A stretch of 18,190 bases of DNA from JAWLCG01 sp041687295 (GCA_041687295.1 JAWLCG010000056.1:1-18190), one strand, 5' to 3'. Positions 7,201-15,294 are shown, numbered from the stretch's first letter. The notes: a model not told the origin generated them from the sequence alone. Numbers and translations: made by a program.

Positions 7201-8397
7201 TTACGCCTTGTACGTCGTTTCGGCGGGGGGAGTTTGGGCGTCCTGGGCGGTGGCCTCGGCCTCGGGCGGGTCGGCCTGCAGACGCACGGTGAAGGTCGTG
7301 CCGACGTCGGGCTCGCTGGCGACGCTCACATCGCCGCCGTAGAGGATCGCGAGCTTCTTGATGATCGACAGGCCCAGGCCGCTGCCCATGATCGAGCGGG
7401 TCTTCTCGTTGCGGATGCGGACGAACTCGCCGAAGAGTCGCTGGGTCTCCTCGGCCGACATGCCGATGCCGGTGTCGGCGACGGCGATGACCACCTCCGG
7501 GCCCTCGCGCGCCAGGCGGACGTCGACGCGCCCGCCGTCGCGGTTGTACTTGACGGCGTTGGAGACGAGGTTGTTCAGGACGATCTCCAGCTCGCCGCGG
7601 TCGGCCATCATGGTCACGGGGCCCTCGGCGTGCAGCTGAACGGTGATGCCGCGGGCGGCGGCGTCGGGGGCGACAGACTCGATGGCGTTGCGGGCGGGCT
7701 CGGTGACGTCGAGCTCGGCCAGCTCGCGCTTCTTGGTGCCGGCCTCGATACGGGTCAGGTCGAGCAGGTCGGTCACGAGCTTGCGGGCCTGCTGAGCGCG
7801 GATGAGGCTGCGGTCGATCATCCGCTCGGCGGCGGCGGGGTCGGTGCCGGCCGAGCCGTCCTTGAGGATGTTCAGGTAGCCCTCGATGGCGGCCAGCGGG
7901 GCCTTGAGCTCGTGGGCGACTACGCTGATGAACTGGAAGCGGACCTGGCGTTTCTCGGCCGCCAGGCGGCGGGCCTGTCGCGTGAGCACCAGTCGGCCGG
8001 CGGCCTTGCGGACGGCGTTCTTCAGCTCGTCGGGCGTGAAGGGCTTGGCCAGGAAATCGTACGCCCCCCGCTTGGTGGCGGTGATGGCCGTGTCGAGCGA
8101 GGCGTAGGCGGTGATCATGATCGTGAGGGTGTCGCCCGCGCGGACCTTCGGTTCGATCCGCTCGAGCACCTCCAGCCCGCTGATGCCGGGCAGCTTGTGG
8201 TCGAGCAGGATGATGTCGGGCAGCTCGGCCTCGATCTTCTCCAGGGCCTGCTCGCCGGTCTCGGCTTGGTCGGTGGCGAAGTGGACCTCCTGGTCGACGT
8301 CGGGCATCTGGACGGTGAAGTGGCGCAGCGCCCGCTCCACGCCCAGGCGCATGCCCGGCTCGTCATCGACGATCAGCACCTTAACGAGGTCAGTCAT
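7201..8397 (-). CDS. Receiver-histidine kinase hybrid (REC-HisKA-HATPase)
   Basis: A 398-aa cytoplasmic signalling protein without membrane segments. An N-terminal receiver domain (about 4-130) has acidic D11/D12, phospho-acceptor D66 and Lys118 in L-A-K-P. A dimerisation/phosphotransfer domain (about 150-218) carries H162 in A-H-E-L-K-A-P. The ATPase domain (about 265-375) shows the N-box around N276-N280, D-T-G-I-G (308-312) and G-S-G-L-G-L (338-343). The C-terminal tail is acidic and Pro/Ala-rich. The receiver-first order suggests that phosphorylation of D66 controls the kinase, giving a relay rather than a direct sensor. It starts 9 nt after the stand-alone receiver gene, with AAGGAG 5 nt before the ATG, and ends 2 nt before hydE, so it belongs to the hydrogenase operon. 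The partner is unknown; the hydrogenase-like kinase upstream is the obvious candidate. Confidence 0.93.
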   Translation of the reverse strand: MTDLVKVLIVDDEPGMRLGVERALRHFTVQMPDVDQEVHFATDQAETGEQALEKIEAELPDIILLDHKLPGISGLEVLERIEPKVRAGDTLTIMITAYASLDTAITATKRGAYDFLAKPFTPDELKNAVRKAAGRLVLTRQARRLAAEKRQVRFQFISVVAHELKAPLAAIEGYLNILKDGSAGTDPAAAERMIDRSLIRAQQARKLVTDLLDLTRIEAGTKKRELAELDVTEPARNAIESVAPDAAARGITVQLHAEGPVTMMADRGELEIVLNNLVSNAVKYNRDGGRVDVRLAREGPEVVIAVADTGIGMSAEETQRLFGEFVRIRNEKTRSIMGSGLGLSIIKKLAILYGGDVSVASEPDVGTTFTVRLQADPPEAEATAQDAQTPPAETTYKA

Positions 8398-8406
8398 CAG
8401 GACTCC

Positions 8407-8802
8407 TTAGCCCTTCATCAGCCGATCGATCTGTCGCTTGAGCTGCTCGAAGCGGACGGGCTTGGCCAGCAGGGCGTCGGCTTTGACCCAGCCACGTTCC
8501 TCGTCGGTGCTGGCGTCGAACTCCAGGCCGGTCTCGGCCGTCACGCCGGTGACGAGGATGACCGGCACGTTGGGCCGGGCCTTCTTGATGTGATGGCACA
8601 GCGTGAAGCCGCCGTCCATCTGTTCCATCATCAGGTCCAGGATCGCCAGGTCGGGCTGGCTGGTCAGGAGCAGCTGCTCCGCCTGCCGCTCGTTCTCGGC
8701 CGTCAGGACCGTGTAGCCGGCGGCCTCGAGCTGGAGCTTCATCTGCTCGAGGAAGTCGATGTCGTCGTCCACCACCAGAACCGTCTTGTTCGCAGTTTCC
8801 AT
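8407..8802 (-). CDS. Stand-alone receiver-domain response regulator
   Basis: A 131-aa protein consisting of one receiver domain and no output domain: acidic D12-D14, phospho-acceptor D56 (L-A-I-L-D), Thr85 and Lys114 in L-L-A-K-P are all present, so it should be phosphorylatable. An extra loop rich in acidic residues (about 93-105) lies before the Lys. The start at 8802 (M-E-T-A-N-K-T-V-L-V-V) fits the usual receiver N-terminus but has no clear ribosome binding site; longer in-frame starts at 8847 and 8922 lack support too and would add residues without receiver character. As a CheY-like or Spo0F-like element it could carry phosphate from the upstream sensory kinase to the downstream receiver-kinase hybrid, or act by protein contact. 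It is separated from the upstream kinase by 164 nt containing palindromes. Confidence 0.88.
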   Translation of the reverse strand: METANKTVLVVDDDIDFLEQMKLQLEAAGYTVLTAENERQAEQLLLTSQPDLAILDLMMEQMDGGFTLCHHIKKARPNVPVILVTGVTAETGLEFDASTDEERGWVKADALLAKPVRFEQLKRQIDRLMKG

Positions 8803-8894
8803 GTGCACTACTTCGTCCAGGTCCGCTCGAAGCCCGCCGGCCAGCATCGGCGGGGCGCTCGGCTCGTTCCGGTACGTCACGACGGGCCGCCGCC

Positions 8895-8927
8895 GCCGGT
8901 ACTGTACCGGCCAGCGGGCCACTGGCC
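8895..8927. promoter_or_regulatory. Overlapping palindromes between the sensory kinase and receiver genes
   Basis: GCCGGTAC at 8895-8902 and GTACCGGC at 8904-8911 form a perfect 17-bp palindrome about T8903. It overlaps a second hairpin, GGCCAG (8909-8914) with CTGGCC (8922-8927). A one-base loop cannot close as an RNA hairpin, so the first looks like a protein-binding DNA site; the second could fold in RNA. No promoter was recognised beside them. Confidence 0.4.
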
Positions 8928-8966
8928 GCCTGTGGGCCCGTCCGCAAATCGCTCAGTGGGGCTCGG

Positions 8967-11021
8967 TCAGCCCGCGCTCTCCTCGCTTGCGCCCAGAAGC
9001 CGTTCGGGCTCCTTGGGGCTGGTGCGGGGCAGCACTACGGTGAAGCTCGTGCCCGTCGGGCCCGCCGATGGGTCGGCGTTGGACTCGACGGTAATGTCGC
9101 CCCGGTGCATTTTCACGATCCCGTACGTCACAGCCAACCCCAATCCGGTTCCCTTGCCGATCTGCTTGGTCGTGAAGAATGGCTCGAAGATCTTCGCCAG
9201 GTTCTCCGGCACGATGCCCACGCCCGTGTCGCGCACCCGCAAACGGACCTGCGAGTCGCTGCCCTCGACGCTGAGGGTCAGCATGCCGCCGTCGGGCATG
9301 GCCGCGAAGGCGTTGGTGGCCAGGTTCGTCAGCACCTGGACGATCTGGTCGCGGTCGACCTCGGCCGTCAGGTCGCCGGGGTCGGCCTCGACGCGGACCT
9401 CCACGTCATCGGGCGCCTGCAGCGTCCGTAGCGCCCGGCGGGCGAGGTCGGCCAGGTCGGTCGCCTGCAGCACCACCTTGTTCTGGCGGGCAAAGTGCAG
9501 CAGGCCCGCGACGATCTTTTTGCACCGGTCGGCCTGCTCGGCGATCATCGACAGATCGTCGCGGAGGTGGCCCTGCTGGCCCGCCTCCTCCAGCAGCAGG
9601 TGGGCGTACATCAGCACCACGCCGAGGGGGTTGTTCACCTCGTGGGCGATGCCGGCGGCCAGCTGGCCCATCGAGGCCAGCTTCTCCGAGTGCATCAGGG
9701 CTGCCTGCGTGCTGGCGAGCTGGTCGTTGGAGACGGCCAGCTCCTGGATCGCCTTGCGCAGGTGCTCGATCGTGTGGGGCAGGCACATCTCGATCTCGGC
9801 CAGGCCCTTGAAGATCGCCACCGCGTGGTCGTAGCAGGTGTCGTACCCGCACGCGCCGCAGTTGAGCTCGTCTTCGGGGCCGCGCTTGCCCATGCGGGCC
9901 ATGATCTGGCGGACCTCCTCCTCGAAGGGCACGGGGATCCGCTGATCGTTGTCGATGTACCGCCGCGAGAGGTCCAGCCCGCTCATCTGGTCCATCGACT
10001 GCTGCCACCGGGCGGGGTCGAGCCGGGCGAGCCGCTCGCGGACGTACTGGCTGACCCGGCTGCGGCGTTTGAACAGCGGGGCGGCGTTGCTCACGCCGGC
10101 GCCCATGATGCACCCGTCGCAGCAGAGCACCTCGAGCAGGCGGGCGTCCAGCGTGTTGTCGGCAAACTCCTTGAGGGCCTCGACGAACCCCTGCCGCCCG
10201 GCCGCCGTCACGACGTCGCCGGCGAGCAGGTCCTCCTGGATGTTGGCCGCCTGGAGCAGACCCCGGCTGATGCTGAACAGGGCGCCGGCCCCACCGTGGG
10301 GCTCGTCGAAGTCGGTCTCCTCGACGGCCTGCAGGTGCAGGCGGCGGGTGAGGATCATTTCGCGGAGCTCGACGAAGGTGAGCACCGCGTCGACCTCGCC
10401 GGGCCCGGGCGTCTCGGGGTCGATCTGCTCGCCCTTTTTGGCGATGCACGGCCCGATGAAGACCACCCGCAGCGCGGGCCCGTGCAGCTGGCGCAAGGCC
10501 CGGGCGGTGGCCACCATCGGCGAGACGATCGGCGCCAGGGCCCCGATCAGCTCCGGGTGGTAGCGCTCGACGTAGCCGACGATGGCCGGGCAACTGGTGG
10601 CGATGAACCGCGCGTCGGGCCCGCTGTTGGCCAGCAGGTCGCGGTAGGCCCGGGCGACCAGGTCGGCCCCGAAGGCGACCTCGCAGACCCGCGCAAAGCC
10701 CATCGCCCGCAGCTGCCCGACCAGTCGGCCGGTGGTGATGTCGGTGAACTCGGCCGGGAAGCTCGGGGCGACGATGGCAGCCACCGGGCGCTCGCCGGCG
10801 AGCAGGGCCTCGGTCGGCTCGATGCCGCCCTGAACGCGCTTGGCGTGCTGGCTGCAGACCCGCACGCAGTTGCCGCAGCCGATGCACCGCTCGGGCAGGA
10901 CCTGGGCCTGTCCCTCATTGATGCGGATGGCCTTGGCCGGGCACTCCCGCACGCAGGTGTAGCAGACGCGACAGTGCTCGCGGATGGTCGAGACCAGCGG
11001 GTTGCTGTGGGGCACGTTCAT
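8967..11021 (-). CDS. Sensory [FeFe]-hydrogenase/histidine kinase fusion (HydS-like, group C)
   Basis: A 684-aa cytoplasmic protein that probably senses H2 or redox state and phosphorylates a receiver. Domains: two [4Fe-4S] ferredoxin motifs (C17/C20/C23/C27 and C46/C49/C52/C56); a hydrogenase H-domain (about 75-330) with L1 A-T-S-C144-P-A, L2 G-P-C192-I-A-K-K-G-E and L3 C300-C301-D-G-C304; a Cys-rich Fe-S module C388-x2-C391-x4-C396...C413; a short helical linker; then a HisKA/ATPase kinase with H460 (A-H-E-V-N-N-P), N-box N570, D-T-G-V-G (598-602) and G-T-G-L-G-L (624-629). The catalytic proton-transfer Cys of TSCCP is Ser143 here and the L2 Met is Gly190, as expected for sensory rather than catalytic hydrogenases. 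No PAS or membrane segment is seen. GGGAG precedes the start, and hydA ends 46 nt upstream. Confidence 0.9.
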   Translation of the reverse strand: MNVPHSNPLVSTIREHCRVCYTCVRECPAKAIRINEGQAQVLPERCIGCGNCVRVCSQHAKRVQGGIEPTEALLAGERPVAAIVAPSFPAEFTDITTGRLVGQLRAMGFARVCEVAFGADLVARAYRDLLANSGPDARFIATSCPAIVGYVERYHPELIGALAPIVSPMVATARALRQLHGPALRVVFIGPCIAKKGEQIDPETPGPGEVDAVLTFVELREMILTRRLHLQAVEETDFDEPHGGAGALFSISRGLLQAANIQEDLLAGDVVTAAGRQGFVEALKEFADNTLDARLLEVLCCDGCIMGAGVSNAAPLFKRRSRVSQYVRERLARLDPARWQQSMDQMSGLDLSRRYIDNDQRIPVPFEEEVRQIMARMGKRGPEDELNCGACGYDTCYDHAVAIFKGLAEIEMCLPHTIEHLRKAIQELAVSNDQLASTQAALMHSEKLASMGQLAAGIAHEVNNPLGVVLMYAHLLLEEAGQQGHLRDDLSMIAEQADRCKKIVAGLLHFARQNKVVLQATDLADLARRALRTLQAPDDVEVRVEADPGDLTAEVDRDQIVQVLTNLATNAFAAMPDGGMLTLSVEGSDSQVRLRVRDTGVGIVPENLAKIFEPFFTTKQIGKGTGLGLAVTYGIVKMHRGDITVESNADPSAGPTGTSFTVVLPRTSPKEPERLLGASEESAG

Positions 11022-11067
11022 GGCGGCTCCCTCGGGCCGGCCGGTGTGGCGTCGGCCCGCCGCGCCG

Positions 11068-12789
11068 TCAGTTCACCGTCGGACGCTGGGCGTAGCGCGT
11101 GTGGAGCAGGTGATGGCTCTTCTCGCCGAGCGGCTCGCCGAGGAACTCCTTGTAGAGCCGCTGGACGGCCTCGTTGGCGTGGCTGGTCCGCACGCGGTCG
11201 TCGCGGTCGATGTTGTACAGGGCCTGCATGCGGGCGCGGACGGCCTCGGGGTCGGCCGAGATCGGCTGGCCGCCGCCGTTGATGCATCCGCCCGGGCAGG
11301 TCATCACCTCGATGAAGTGCAGGTCGGTGCGCCCCTGGCGGATCTGCTCGAGCAGGGCCCGGGCGTTGGCCAGGCCATTGACCACGGCCACGCCGACCTC
11401 CAGCTCGCCGATCTTGACCTTGGCCTCCTTGATGCCGTTCAGGCCGCGGACCGCCTGGACCTTGAGGTTGTCCATCTCCTTGCCCGTCAGCAGGAAGTGG
11501 GCCGTGCGGACGGCCGCCTCCATCACGCCGCCGGTGGCGCCGAAGAGCTTGCCGGCGCTGCTGCGGTCGCCGAAGGGCGTGTCGGGCTTCTGCGGCTCCA
11601 GGCCCTCCAGCAGGATGCCCCGCATCCGGATGATGCGGGCCAGCTCGCGCGTGGTCAGCACGGCGTCGACGTCGGGCACGCCGTCATGGGCCATCTCGGG
11701 GCGCTCGGCCTCGAACTTCTTGGCCGTGCAGGGCATGATCGAGACGCTGTAGATCTTCGACGGGTCGATCCCCTCGCGCTGGGCGAAGAAGCTCTTGATG
11801 ATCGCGCCCATCATCTGCTGGGGGCTCTTGCAGCTGGAGAGGTTCGCCATGTACTGCGGGTAGAACTGCTCGACAAACTTGATCCAGCCCGGCGAGCAGC
11901 TGGTCATCATGGGCAGGGCCCCGCCGTTGGCGACGCGGTGGGCGAGCTCGCTGGCCTCTTCCATGATCGTCAGGTCGGCGGTGAAGCTCGTGTCGAACAC
12001 GCGGTCGAAGCCCAGCTGGCGCAGGGCGGCGACCATGACGCCGTCGCAGTCGGTGCCGGCCTTGACGCCGAACTCCTCGGCCAGCGAGACCGAGACGCTC
12101 GGGGCGTGCTGGGCGACGACGTACAGCTCCGGATCGACCAGGGCGTCCAGGACCTGCTTGGCGTGGCTCTGCTCGCGCAGGGCCCCGGTCGGGCAGGCCG
12201 TGATGCACTGGCCGCAGTTGATGCAGTTCGAGACGTTCATGCCCTGGTCGAAGGCCGTGCCGATCCGCGCCTGGCACCCCCGGCCCACGAAGTCGATGGC
12301 GGCGACGCCCTGGATTTCCTCGCACACCCGCACGCACTTGCCGCACAGGATGCACTTGGACGGGTCGCGCTCGATCGAGGGGCTTGAGGTGTCCAGCTCA
12401 TACTGGCTCTTGGCGCCGCTGAACCGCCGCTGGCGGACGCCGAGCTCCTCGGCGAGGCTTTGCAGCTTGCAGTTGCGGTTGCGGACGCAGTAGAGGCAGT
12501 CGTCCGGGTGGTCGGCCAGCAGCAGCTCGATGATGGTCTTGCGGGCCCGCACCGCGCGGGGCGAGTGGGTCTGTACCTTCATGCCTTCGGCGACGGGGAA
12601 GGCGCAGCTCGGTACGAGGCTGCGCTGGCCGTCGACCTCGACGACGCACATGCGGCAGGCGCCGCTGGGGAAGAGCCCCTCCATGTGGCACAGGGTGGGC
12701 ACCTGGATGCCCGCCCGCTGCAGCGCCGCCAGGAGCATCTCACCGGGCTTGGCTTCGATCTTGCGATTGTTGGCTTGGATGGTGATCAC
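11068..12789 (-). CDS. hydA: [FeFe]-hydrogenase catalytic subunit HydA (NAD-linked, bifurcating type)
   Basis: The H2-activating subunit of a HydABC complex that couples H2 to NAD(H) and ferredoxin. The 573-aa protein has an N-terminal [2Fe-2S] domain (C34, C45, C48, C62), a His-Cys3 cluster (H94, C98, C101, C107), two [4Fe-4S] clusters (C146/C149/C152/C156 and C189/C192/C195/C199), then the H-domain with L1 T-S-C298-S-P-G-W, L2 M-P-C354-T-A-K-K-F-E and L3 E-V-M-T-C498-P-G-G-C502-I-N-G-G-G-Q-P, and a C-terminal small-subunit-like segment. L1 is the TSCSP variant, not TSCCP. The start is GTG at 12789 with AAGGA 7 nt upstream, giving the usual N-terminus; the long in-frame upstream extension overlaps hydB and is rejected. 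A GTG at 12807, overlapping the hydB stop, is the alternative. Confidence 0.96.
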   Translation of the reverse strand: MITIQANNRKIEAKPGEMLLAALQRAGIQVPTLCHMEGLFPSGACRMCVVEVDGQRSLVPSCAFPVAEGMKVQTHSPRAVRARKTIIELLLADHPDDCLYCVRNRNCKLQSLAEELGVRQRRFSGAKSQYELDTSSPSIERDPSKCILCGKCVRVCEEIQGVAAIDFVGRGCQARIGTAFDQGMNVSNCINCGQCITACPTGALREQSHAKQVLDALVDPELYVVAQHAPSVSVSLAEEFGVKAGTDCDGVMVAALRQLGFDRVFDTSFTADLTIMEEASELAHRVANGGALPMMTSCSPGWIKFVEQFYPQYMANLSSCKSPQQMMGAIIKSFFAQREGIDPSKIYSVSIMPCTAKKFEAERPEMAHDGVPDVDAVLTTRELARIIRMRGILLEGLEPQKPDTPFGDRSSAGKLFGATGGVMEAAVRTAHFLLTGKEMDNLKVQAVRGLNGIKEAKVKIGELEVGVAVVNGLANARALLEQIRQGRTDLHFIEVMTCPGGCINGGGQPISADPEAVRARMQALYNIDRDDRVRTSHANEAVQRLYKEFLGEPLGEKSHHLLHTRYAQRPTVN

Positions 12790-12806
12790 GGCGATGTCCT
12801 TCTCCA

Positions 12807-14807
12807 CTACTGCGCCACTACGGCTTGGAACCGGCACACGTCCACGCACGACCCGCAACGGATGCACTTGTCCGGTACGATGTAGTGCGGGCTCCTGGGT
12901 GCGCCCATGATGGCGTCGGCCGGGCACTTCTTCGCGCACAGCGTGCAGCCCTTGCACTTGTCCGCCTCGATGCGGTACTCCAGCAGCTCGGTGCACACGC
13001 CGGCCGGGCAGTGCCGCTCGTAGATGTGCGCCTCGTACTCGTCGCGGAACCACCGCAGCGTGCTGAGCACCGGGTTGGGTGCCGTCTGGCCCAGGCCGCA
13101 CAGGCTGGTGTCCTGAATCACCTTGGCCAGGCGATTGAGGTACATCACGCCCTGGAACCGCTCGAGGGCCTCGCAGCCCTTCTCGCTCTGGCGCCCGTGG
13201 GTGATGCGCTGGAGGATCTCCAGCATCCGCCGGGTGCCCTCGCGGCAGGGGATGCACTTGCCGCAGCTCTCGCGCTGGATGAAGTCCATGAAGAACTTGG
13301 CCACGTCGACCATGCACGTGCCCTCGTCCATCACGACCAGGCCGCCCGAGCCCATCATGGCCCCGACGGTCTTGAGCGACTCGTAGTCGACCTCAATGTC
13401 CAGGTGCTGGGTGGGGATGCACCCGCCGCTGGGCCCGCCGATCTGCACGCCCTTGAAGGCCTTGCCGTCCGGGATGCCCCCGCCGACGTCGAAGACGACC
13501 TCGCGGAGGCGCGTGCCCATGGCCACTTCGACCAGGCCGGTGCGGTTGACCTTGCCCGAGAGGGCGAAGACCTTCGTGCCCTTGCTGGTGGCGGTGCCCA
13601 GGGCGCTGAACCACTCGGCCCCGCGATCGACCAGGGCGGGCAGGTTGGCCAGCGTCTCGACATTGTTGATGACCGTGGGCTTGTCGAACAGGCCCCGCAC
13701 GGCCGGGTAGGGCGGACGCGGGCGCGGCATGCCCCGCTTGCCCTCGATGCTGTTGAGCAGGGCCGTCTCCTCGCCGCAAACGAACGCGCCGGCGCCCTGC
13801 TTGATGAGGATCTCGAGGTTGAAGCCGCTGTCCAGGATGTTCTGGCCCAGCAGGCCCTTGGCCTTGGCCTGGCGGATCGCCTCGACCAGCCGGGCGATGG
13901 CCAGGGGGTACTCCGCCCGGATGTAGACGTACGCCTTGGTCGCCCCGATGGCGTAGGCGGCGATGGCGATGCCTTCCAGCAGGCGGTGCGGGTCGCCCTC
14001 GATGACGGCGCGGTCCATGAACGCGCCGGGGTCGCCCTCGTCGGCGTTGCAGACCAGGTACTTCTGGTCGGCCGGCGCCGTGCGGGCGAACTGCCACTTC
14101 TTGCCCGTGGGGAAGCCGCCGCCGCCCCGGCCCCGCAGGCCGCTGGCCTCGACCATGTCGCACAGCTCGGCCGGCGTCCGCGAACGGATGCTCTTGGTGA
14201 ACGCCCGGTAGCCCCCGAAGGCGATGTACTCCTCGATCCGGGCCGGGTCGATGATGCCGCAATTGGCCAGCACCCACCGCGTCTGCGGGGCGAAGAAGGG
14301 GTGCTCGTCCAGGTAGGCCACGCCCTCGAAGGGCTTCTGGTCCTCGCCGCGGGGGCGGTGCTGGCCCAGCAGCCCCTCGGCCGGCATCTCGCCGGCGAGC
14401 ATCGCCTGCAGGATCGCGTCGACCTTCTCGGCCGTGACGGCCTGGAAGCTCACCCGCGTCCGCCCGGGCAGCTGAACGTCCAGCAGCGGCTCGGCCGCAC
14501 ACAGGCCGATGCAGCCGATCTCGACGACGTCCGCCTGCACCTCGTTCGCCTGCAGGTGGTTGCGCACGGCCTGGAGGGTCTTGCCCGCCCCGGCGCCCAA
14601 CCCGCAGGTGCCCGTGCCGACGAAGATCACCGGGTGGTCCACCCGCTCGCGGCGCAGCTGGGCGATGCGGTCGGCCCGCTGCTGCTGGCAGCGGTCGCCC
14701 TCGTGGCAGATCGGCCCGTCGAGCAGGCACTCGATGATCTCGGGGCAGGGCCGGCCGAACTCGTGCCAACACTTGTCACAGCACTTGCTTACGAACAACT
14801 CAGCCAT
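12807..14807 (-). CDS. hydB: NAD(H)-binding flavoprotein subunit HydB (NuoF-like)
   Basis: Binds NAD(H) and FMN and is the electron-branching subunit of HydABC. The 666-aa protein has a Cys-rich N-terminus (C9, C10, C13, C21, C27, C34, C40), a thioredoxin-like [2Fe-2S] segment (C68, C99, C103), and the NuoF core with G-R-G-G-G-G-F-P-T-G-K-K-W (226-238), C-N-A-D-E-G-D-P-G (253-261), E-S-C515-G-K-C518-I-P-C521 and L-C570-G-L. C-terminal ferredoxin motifs are C618/C621/C624/C628 and C648/C651/C654/C658. The first Cys usual in the thioredoxin-like cluster is replaced by a hydrophobic residue, so that cluster may use another ligand. The start overlaps the hydC end by 8 nt; AAAGG lies upstream. Length and domain order match T. 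maritima-type HydB. Confidence 0.96.
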   Translation of the reverse strand: MAELFVSKCCDKCWHEFGRPCPEIIECLLDGPICHEGDRCQQQRADRIAQLRRERVDHPVIFVGTGTCGLGAGAGKTLQAVRNHLQANEVQADVVEIGCIGLCAAEPLLDVQLPGRTRVSFQAVTAEKVDAILQAMLAGEMPAEGLLGQHRPRGEDQKPFEGVAYLDEHPFFAPQTRWVLANCGIIDPARIEEYIAFGGYRAFTKSIRSRTPAELCDMVEASGLRGRGGGGFPTGKKWQFARTAPADQKYLVCNADEGDPGAFMDRAVIEGDPHRLLEGIAIAAYAIGATKAYVYIRAEYPLAIARLVEAIRQAKAKGLLGQNILDSGFNLEILIKQGAGAFVCGEETALLNSIEGKRGMPRPRPPYPAVRGLFDKPTVINNVETLANLPALVDRGAEWFSALGTATSKGTKVFALSGKVNRTGLVEVAMGTRLREVVFDVGGGIPDGKAFKGVQIGGPSGGCIPTQHLDIEVDYESLKTVGAMMGSGGLVVMDEGTCMVDVAKFFMDFIQRESCGKCIPCREGTRRMLEILQRITHGRQSEKGCEALERFQGVMYLNRLAKVIQDTSLCGLGQTAPNPVLSTLRWFRDEYEAHIYERHCPAGVCTELLEYRIEADKCKGCTLCAKKCPADAIMGAPRSPHYIVPDKCIRCGSCVDVCRFQAVVAQ

Positions 14808-15294
14808 TGTCGACGGCCTTTCTGTACGACTCCAGGATGCCCCGGACGCTCTCAGGGGTCACCCGGGCATGAAACTCGCCGTTGATGTTGATCACCGGGG
14901 CCAGGCCGCACGCGCCGATGCAGGCGACGACCTCGAGGCTGAACAGCCCGTCGCGGCTGGTCTGGCCGGGCTCGATGCTCAGCCCCCGCTTGATGGCCTC
15001 CAGCACCGCCGCCGAGCCCTTCACGTGGCAGGCCGTGCCGCGGCAGACCTGCACGTGGTTTCGGCCCTGGGCCTGGAAACGGAACTGGTTGTAGAACGTC
15101 GCCACGCCGTAGATCTTGCTGGCCGGCAGGTTGAGGTGCTGGCCGATGCGGACGATGGCCTCGCGGCTCAGAAAGCCGCACCGCTCCTGCACTTCCTGGA
15201 GGATCGGGATCAGCGAGTCCCGCTTGGCGTTGGGGTACCGAGCCAGGACCGGCTCGATGTCCACGGTGGGTTTGGCACTGCTCACGCTACTCAC
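14800..15294 (-). CDS. hydC: [2Fe-2S] subunit HydC (NuoE-like)
   Basis: Small electron-transfer subunit of HydABC. The 164-aa thioredoxin-like protein carries one [2Fe-2S] cluster with exact NuoE spacing C84-x4-C89-x35-C125-x3-C129. The start is taken as GTG at 15294, which overlaps the rex stop as GTGA and has AAGGA 9 nt upstream. A second GTG at 15285 lacks a ribosome binding site, and the upstream in-frame extension runs through rex. The length fits the family. Overlaps at both ends (rex, hydB) imply coupled translation. Confidence 0.94.
   Translation of the reverse strand: MSSVSSAKPTVDIEPVLARYPNAKRDSLIPILQEVQERCGFLSREAIVRIGQHLNLPASKIYGVATFYNQFRFQAQGRNHVQVCRGTACHVKGSAAVLEAIKRGLSIEPGQTSRDGLFSLEVVACIGACGLAPVININGEFHARVTPESVRGILESYRKAVDNG

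Noticed and set aside
4463..7342. Plus-strand open frame of 959 codons opposite hydG and hydE
   Set aside because: It is the antisense of two well-recognised genes; the translation is Val/Ala/Gly/Asp-rich, typical of GC-rich shadow frames, and has no domain signature.
7234..9834. Plus-strand open frame of 866 codons opposite the signalling genes
   Set aside because: Antisense shadow of the two kinases and the receiver gene, with low-complexity composition and no motif. The same applies to the long plus-strand frames opposite hydB, aspA and the sulfatase.
12790..13317. In-frame upstream extension of hydA by 176 codons
   Set aside because: It lies inside hydB in another frame and is Arg/Gly-rich without homology; the GTG at 12789 has a good ribosome binding site and the normal N-terminus.
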